Source: Pseudomonadota bacterium (lineage in GTDB: Bacteria > Pseudomonadota > Gammaproteobacteria > Burkholderiales > Thiobacillaceae). Taken from it: DNA of 7,942 nucleotides. The DNA is taken from positions 1 to 7,942 of the forward strand of contig JAJXXS010000021.1 in NCBI GenBank assembly GCA_021780975.1, in the 5' to 3' direction. Below the pieces are notes generated by a model, which searched no databases, was not told the DNA's origin, and saw nothing but the letters and a program-made list of their open reading frames with translations. Position 1 is the first letter of the stretch. The number at the start of each line of letters is the position of its first letter. Both the position numbers and the translations under genes were made by a program. Below are positions 5,228-7,942 of this stretch, piece by piece.

Positions 5228-5491
5228 ATGGCCAATACCGCCCAAGCCCGCAAGCGTGCACGCCAAGCCGTTGAGCAGCGTGCTCACAACATGAGCCTGC
5301 GTTCGACCCTGCGCACCGCCATCAAGCGCGTGATCAAAGCCATCGAGGCCGGCGACAAGGCGGCTGCGGCGGCCAGCTTACAGGCTTCCACCAGTGTGAT
5401 CGATCGCATCGCCGACAAGAAGATCATCCACAAGAACAAGGCTGCCCGCCACAAGAGCCGTCTGGCGCAAGCGATCAAATCCATGGCCTGA
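5228..5491 (+). CDS. rpsT: 30S ribosomal protein S20
   Basis: An 87-residue, Lys/Arg/Ala-rich, all-helical protein that binds 16S rRNA early in assembly of the 30S subunit. The N-terminus MANTAQARKRARQ and the C-terminal stretch KIIHKNKAARHKSRLA are typical of S20, and the length is normal. AGGAG (5218-5222) lies 5 bases before the ATG. It has its own -10 element and a strong terminator just downstream, so it is a monocistronic unit. In enterobacteria S20 represses its own translation; nothing here shows whether that applies. The gene marks the chromosomal side of the island's right junction. Confidence 0.97.
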   Translation: MANTAQARKRARQAVEQRAHNMSLRSTLRTAIKRVIKAIEAGDKAAAAASLQASTSVIDRIADKKIIHKNKAARHKSRLAQAIKSMA

Positions 5492-5509
5492 GGAAGTTGC
5501 AGGCGAAAT

Positions 5510-5540
5510 AAAAGCGCCGCGAGGCGCTTTTTTGTTTTTG
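5510..5540. terminator. rpsT terminator, probably bidirectional
   Basis: AAAAGCGCC (5510-5518), loop GCGA, GGCGCTTTT (5523-5531), followed by T-rich TTGTTTTT. On the opposite strand the same stem is followed by TTTTATTTC, so it can also end transcription of the convergent DUF3579 gene. Confidence 0.9.
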
Positions 5541-5571
5541 GGGCCCGGCCGGGCATGCGCTGAGGCGCGGT

Positions 5572-5907
5572 TTATTTCTCCCGGTGGAAGAAGCGTTCGT
5601 TGCTGGACACGTCCCAGTCCTGCCCGGCCTCCGCCTTGCCGACCTGCAGGTCATTGTCCTTGGCGAAGTTCATGATGAAGGCAAATATGCGCGGGTCTTC
5701 CTGTTCCAGCGAAGGATCGACGGCGATGCATTGCGTGCCCTCGACAGTGACAGGGCGCACGTAGGGGGAGTAACTCATGCGGCCGTCCAGACCGACGGTG
5801 GAGAATACGCTCGCCAGACGTTCCGCCCAGTCGCTGGGCCGGAAACGATGGCCGGCGGTGGTCATGCCGCGGATGAGAAGGTCGGAACTGGAGATTGAGT
5901 CCGGCAT
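5572..5907 (-). CDS. DUF3579-family protein
   Basis: A 111-residue soluble protein of unknown function. The stretch LLIRGMTTAGHRFRPSDWAERL at residues about 10-31, followed by MSYSPYVRPV and CIAVDPSLEQEDPRIFAFIMNFA, is characteristic of DUF3579, a small family I associate with Betaproteobacteria. It has no signal peptide or membrane segment. The start at 5905-5907 is the first ATG, but no Shine-Dalgarno sequence is visible before it, so the start is less certain. It is convergent with rpsT, sharing the terminator at 5510-5540, and divergent from sodB. I give no function. Confidence 0.85.
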   Translation of the reverse strand: MPDSISSSDLLIRGMTTAGHRFRPSDWAERLASVFSTVGLDGRMSYSPYVRPVTVEGTQCIAVDPSLEQEDPRIFAFIMNFAKDNDLQVGKAEAGQDWDVSSNERFFHREK

Positions 5908-6176
5908 GGACGGTAGTAGGGTGACAGAGCCGGTGAATGAAGCAATTAAATTTTAACACGCATGGATTTCCTTATCGGCCGGGATCAGAACATCTTGATG
6001 GCCATGTGCTGCATGGCAGCGCTTGGAAACAATAACCCTGTGGCCTGGGCCGTTATTGCCGTTTGAGCGCTTTTTCGCTACGTCTAGGCGGAGGTTCGAT
6101 GCATCCTGCTAGAATAAACGCTCAAGCTTCGCTTGTGCTTCATCATCCCAACCACGCATAACTCCCAGGAGAGATC
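5908..6176. promoter_or_regulatory. Intergenic region between DUF3579 gene and sodB
   Basis: It holds divergent promoters. Toward sodB, TAGAAT at 6110-6115 is a plausible -10 without a clear -35. Transcription from it would start near 6122 and give a leader of about 55 bases beginning with the small hairpin CAAGC-TTC-GCTTG (6123-6135). Two inverted repeats lie further upstream: GCCATG-N5-CATGGC (6001-6017) and CAATAAC-N15-GTTATTG (6030-6058). Either could be an operator. On the minus strand TTAAAATTTAAT near 5948-5959 is AT-rich and may be a -10 region for the DUF3579 gene. Confidence 0.4.
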
Positions 6177-6758
6177 ATGGCTCACGAACTACCCCCTTTG
6201 CCCTATCCGCGCGACGCCTTGCAGCCCCATATTTCGGCTGAGACCATCGATTATCACTACGGCAAGCACCATCAGGCTTACGTGACCAACCTCAACAACC
6301 TGATCAAGGGCACCGAATTCGAAAACATGTCCCTGGAGGACATCATCAAGAAATCGAGCGGCGGGATCTTCAACAATGCCGCCCAGGTCTGGAATCACAC
6401 CTTCTATTGGCATTGCCTCAAGCCCAACGGCGGCGGCGAGCCGACCGGCGCCCTGGCCGATGCCATCAAGGCCAAGTGGGGCTCCATCGCCGCCTTCAAG
6501 GAGGAATTCGGCAAGACCGCGGTCACCACCTTCGGCTCCGGTTGGGCCTGGCTGGTGAAGAACGCCGACGGTTCGCTCGCCCTGGTGTCCACCAGCAACG
6601 CGGCCACACCCATGACCAGCGGCCAGAAGGCACTGCTCACCTGCGACGTGTGGGAGCATGCCTACTACATCGACTATCGCAATCTGCGTCCCAAGTATGT
6701 CGAGATGTTCTGGAATCTGGTCAATTGGGACTTTGTGGCGCAAAATTACGCTGCATAA
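6177..6758 (+). CDS. sodB: Superoxide dismutase [Fe]
   Basis: A 193-residue cytoplasmic enzyme converting superoxide to oxygen and hydrogen peroxide. The metal ligands are all present: H27 (in DYHYGKHH), H74 (AAQVWNHTFYW), D157 and H161 (CDVWEHAYYIDY), matching H26, H73, D156 and H160 of E. coli SodB. Q70 in the AAQVWNH motif and NAATPMTSGQ point to the iron rather than the manganese type. The length is normal. AGGAG (6167-6171) lies 5 bases before the ATG. The gene has its own terminator at 6779-6807 and is probably monocistronic, with argD following. Fur, small-RNA or redox control of sodB is known elsewhere, but no recognisable site is seen here. Confidence 0.97.
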   Translation: MAHELPPLPYPRDALQPHISAETIDYHYGKHHQAYVTNLNNLIKGTEFENMSLEDIIKKSSGGIFNNAAQVWNHTFYWHCLKPNGGGEPTGALADAIKAKWGSIAAFKEEFGKTAVTTFGSGWAWLVKNADGSLALVSTSNAATPMTSGQKALLTCDVWEHAYYIDYRNLRPKYVEMFWNLVNWDFVAQNYAA

Positions 6759-6778
6759 CAACCCAAGCGGCAATACCG

Positions 6779-6807
6779 CACGGCGGCGCAAGCCGCCGTG
6801 TTTGTTT
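6779..6807 (+). terminator. sodB terminator
   Basis: A perfect 9-bp stem CACGGCGGC (6779-6787), loop GCAA (6788-6791), GCCGCCGTG (6792-6800), followed by TTTGTTT. This is a typical intrinsic terminator between sodB and argD. Confidence 0.88.
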
Positions 6808-6836
6808 CAGAGCCTAGGCTCTTGGGAACGATAGTC

Positions 6837-7942
6837 ATGTCCGAATACCTGATGAATACCTATGCCCGGCAACCTCTAGCCTTCGTGAAAGGCGAGGGGG
6901 CCTATCTCTGGGACGAGGAAGGCCGGCGCTATCTCGATGGCGTGGCGGGCGTCGCGGTGAATAGCCTCGGGCACGCGCATCCGCGCCTGGTCAAGGCCGT
7001 CTGCGAGCAGGCGCAAAGCCTCATCCACAGTTCCAACCTCTATCGCGTGCGGCGCCAGGAGGAACTCGCCGAAAAGCTTTGCGGGCTGGCGCGCATGGAC
7101 CGCGCCTTCTTCTGCAATTCCGGCTGCGAGGCCAATGAAGCGGCCATCAAGCTGGCGCGCCTGTATGGCCACCAGAAGGGGGTGGAGAATCCGGTGGTGA
7201 TCGTCATGGAGAAGGCCTTCCACGGCCGCACGCTGGCGACCCTCACCGCTTCGGGGAGCCGCAAGATCCAGGCCGGCTTCGAGCCGCTCATGCCGGGTTT
7301 CGCGCGCGTTCCCTACAACGATGCCGAGGCCGTGCGCCTGGTGGCGCGCCACAACCCCGGGGTCGTCGCCGTGCTGGTCGAACCGGTGCTGGGAGAGGGT
7401 GGCGTGCATCCCATGGCCGCCGATTATCTCGCCCAGTTGCGCGCCATCTGCGACGAGTTCGGCCTGCTGCTGATGCTCGACGAAGTGCAGACCGGCATCG
7501 CCCGCACCGGGACATGGTTCGCCTTTCAGCACACCACTATCGAGCCTGACGTCATCGCGCTGGCCAAGGGGCTGGGGGCGGGCGTGCCCATCGGCGCCTG
7601 CCTCGCACGCGGCGCGGCGGCGGAAACCTTCAAGCCCGGCAATCACGGTTCCACCTTCGGCGGCAATCCCCTTGCCTGTGCCGCCGCGCTCGCCACCCTG
7701 GAGACGATCGAGCAGGAAGGGCTGCGCGAAAACGCCCGCCGTGTGGGGGCGCATCTGCTCGCCGCCCTGCGCGCAGCGCTGGAGGGGCGCGCCGGGGTGC
7801 GCGAGATCCGCGGCCAGGGGCTCATGATCGGTGTGGAACTGGAGCGCCCCTGCGGGGAACTGGTGGCGGTGGCGCGCGAGCGCGGCTATCTCATCAACGT
7901 CACCTCCGACACGGTGATCCGCCTGGTGCCCCCGCTCATCCT
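6837..7942 (+). CDS. argD: Acetylornithine aminotransferase, 3' end beyond the window
   Basis: A PLP-dependent class III aminotransferase of arginine biosynthesis, interconverting N-acetylornithine and N-acetylglutamate semialdehyde; ArgD enzymes often also serve lysine synthesis. About 368 residues are visible with no stop codon, so the gene runs off the right edge near its end (family length about 390-400). The N-terminus MSEYLMNTYARQPLAFVKGEG and DGVAGVAVNSLGHAHP are typical of ArgD. The cofactor motifs are present: CNSGCEANEAAIK (residues 93-105), LDEVQTGIARTG with D215 for the pyridine nitrogen, and K244 in ALAKGLG as the Schiff-base lysine. ATG 6837 is preferred over ATG 6852 because it fits family N-termini, although the upstream GGGAACG is only a weak ribosome site. 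The gene follows the sodB terminator, so it should have its own promoter, not clearly visible. AstC/GabT-type relatives are less likely. Confidence 0.94.
   Translation, partial: MSEYLMNTYARQPLAFVKGEGAYLWDEEGRRYLDGVAGVAVNSLGHAHPRLVKAVCEQAQSLIHSSNLYRVRRQEELAEKLCGLARMDRAFFCNSGCEANEAAIKLARLYGHQKGVENPVVIVMEKAFHGRTLATLTASGSRKIQAGFEPLMPGFARVPYNDAEAVRLVARHNPGVVAVLVEPVLGEGGVHPMAADYLAQLRAICDEFGLLLMLDEVQTGIARTGTWFAFQHTTIEPDVIALAKGLGAGVPIGACLARGAAAETFKPGNHGSTFGGNPLACAAALATLETIEQEGLRENARRVGAHLLAALRAALEGRAGVREIRGQGLMIGVELERPCGELVAVARERGYLINVTSDTVIRLVPPLI

Noticed and set aside
6189..6791. 200-residue minus-strand open frame opposite sodB
   Set aside because: It is a shadow of the strongly conserved sodB frame.
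6876..7754. 292-residue minus-strand open frame at the right end
   Set aside because: It is antisense to argD, whose motifs are unmistakable on the + strand.

Overview
The window looks like a betaproteobacterial chromosome carrying a small integrated island. This rests on the chromosomal genes: rpsT, a DUF3579-family gene (a family I associate with Betaproteobacteria), an iron superoxide dismutase and argD. The species cannot be fixed from the sequence alone.

Region 1 (1-98) is the left flank. It ends in a tRNA-Ser-like T-arm and acceptor end (3' CCA at 96-98), but the tRNA body is not visible upstream. Region 2 (79-5156) is a compact integrative element of about 5.06 kb, bounded by a perfect 20-bp direct repeat (79-98 and 5137-5156). 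Short GTRGCTAA-type repeats lie inside both ends and are probably integrase arm sites. The element carries a tyrosine integrase (+) and, convergent with it, a replication-relaxation-like winged-helix/PD-(D/E)xK protein (-). Next comes a gene-poor, very GC-rich tract (about 2740-3385) packed with perfect hairpins, including a 20-nt inverted repeat at 3005-3024/3104-3123. Two AT-richer cargo genes follow on the + strand: a secreted protein with a C-terminal LprI/DUF1311-like domain, and a small stand-alone EVE/PUA-like protein resembling the N-terminal domain of some McrB-type restriction proteins. No relaxase, transfer, capsid or excisionase gene is visible, so the element is probably a mobilizable or satellite-like island, or a decayed one.

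Region 3 (5157-7942) is chromosomal: rpsT with promoter and terminator, the DUF3579 gene on the opposite strand, sodB with its own leader and terminator, and argD, which runs off the right edge. These are ordinary housekeeping genes.

The parts most worth following up are the minimal island as a unit, its hairpin-rich tract next to a replication-relaxation-like gene, and the pairing of an EVE-like reader protein with a secreted LprI-domain protein as cargo.
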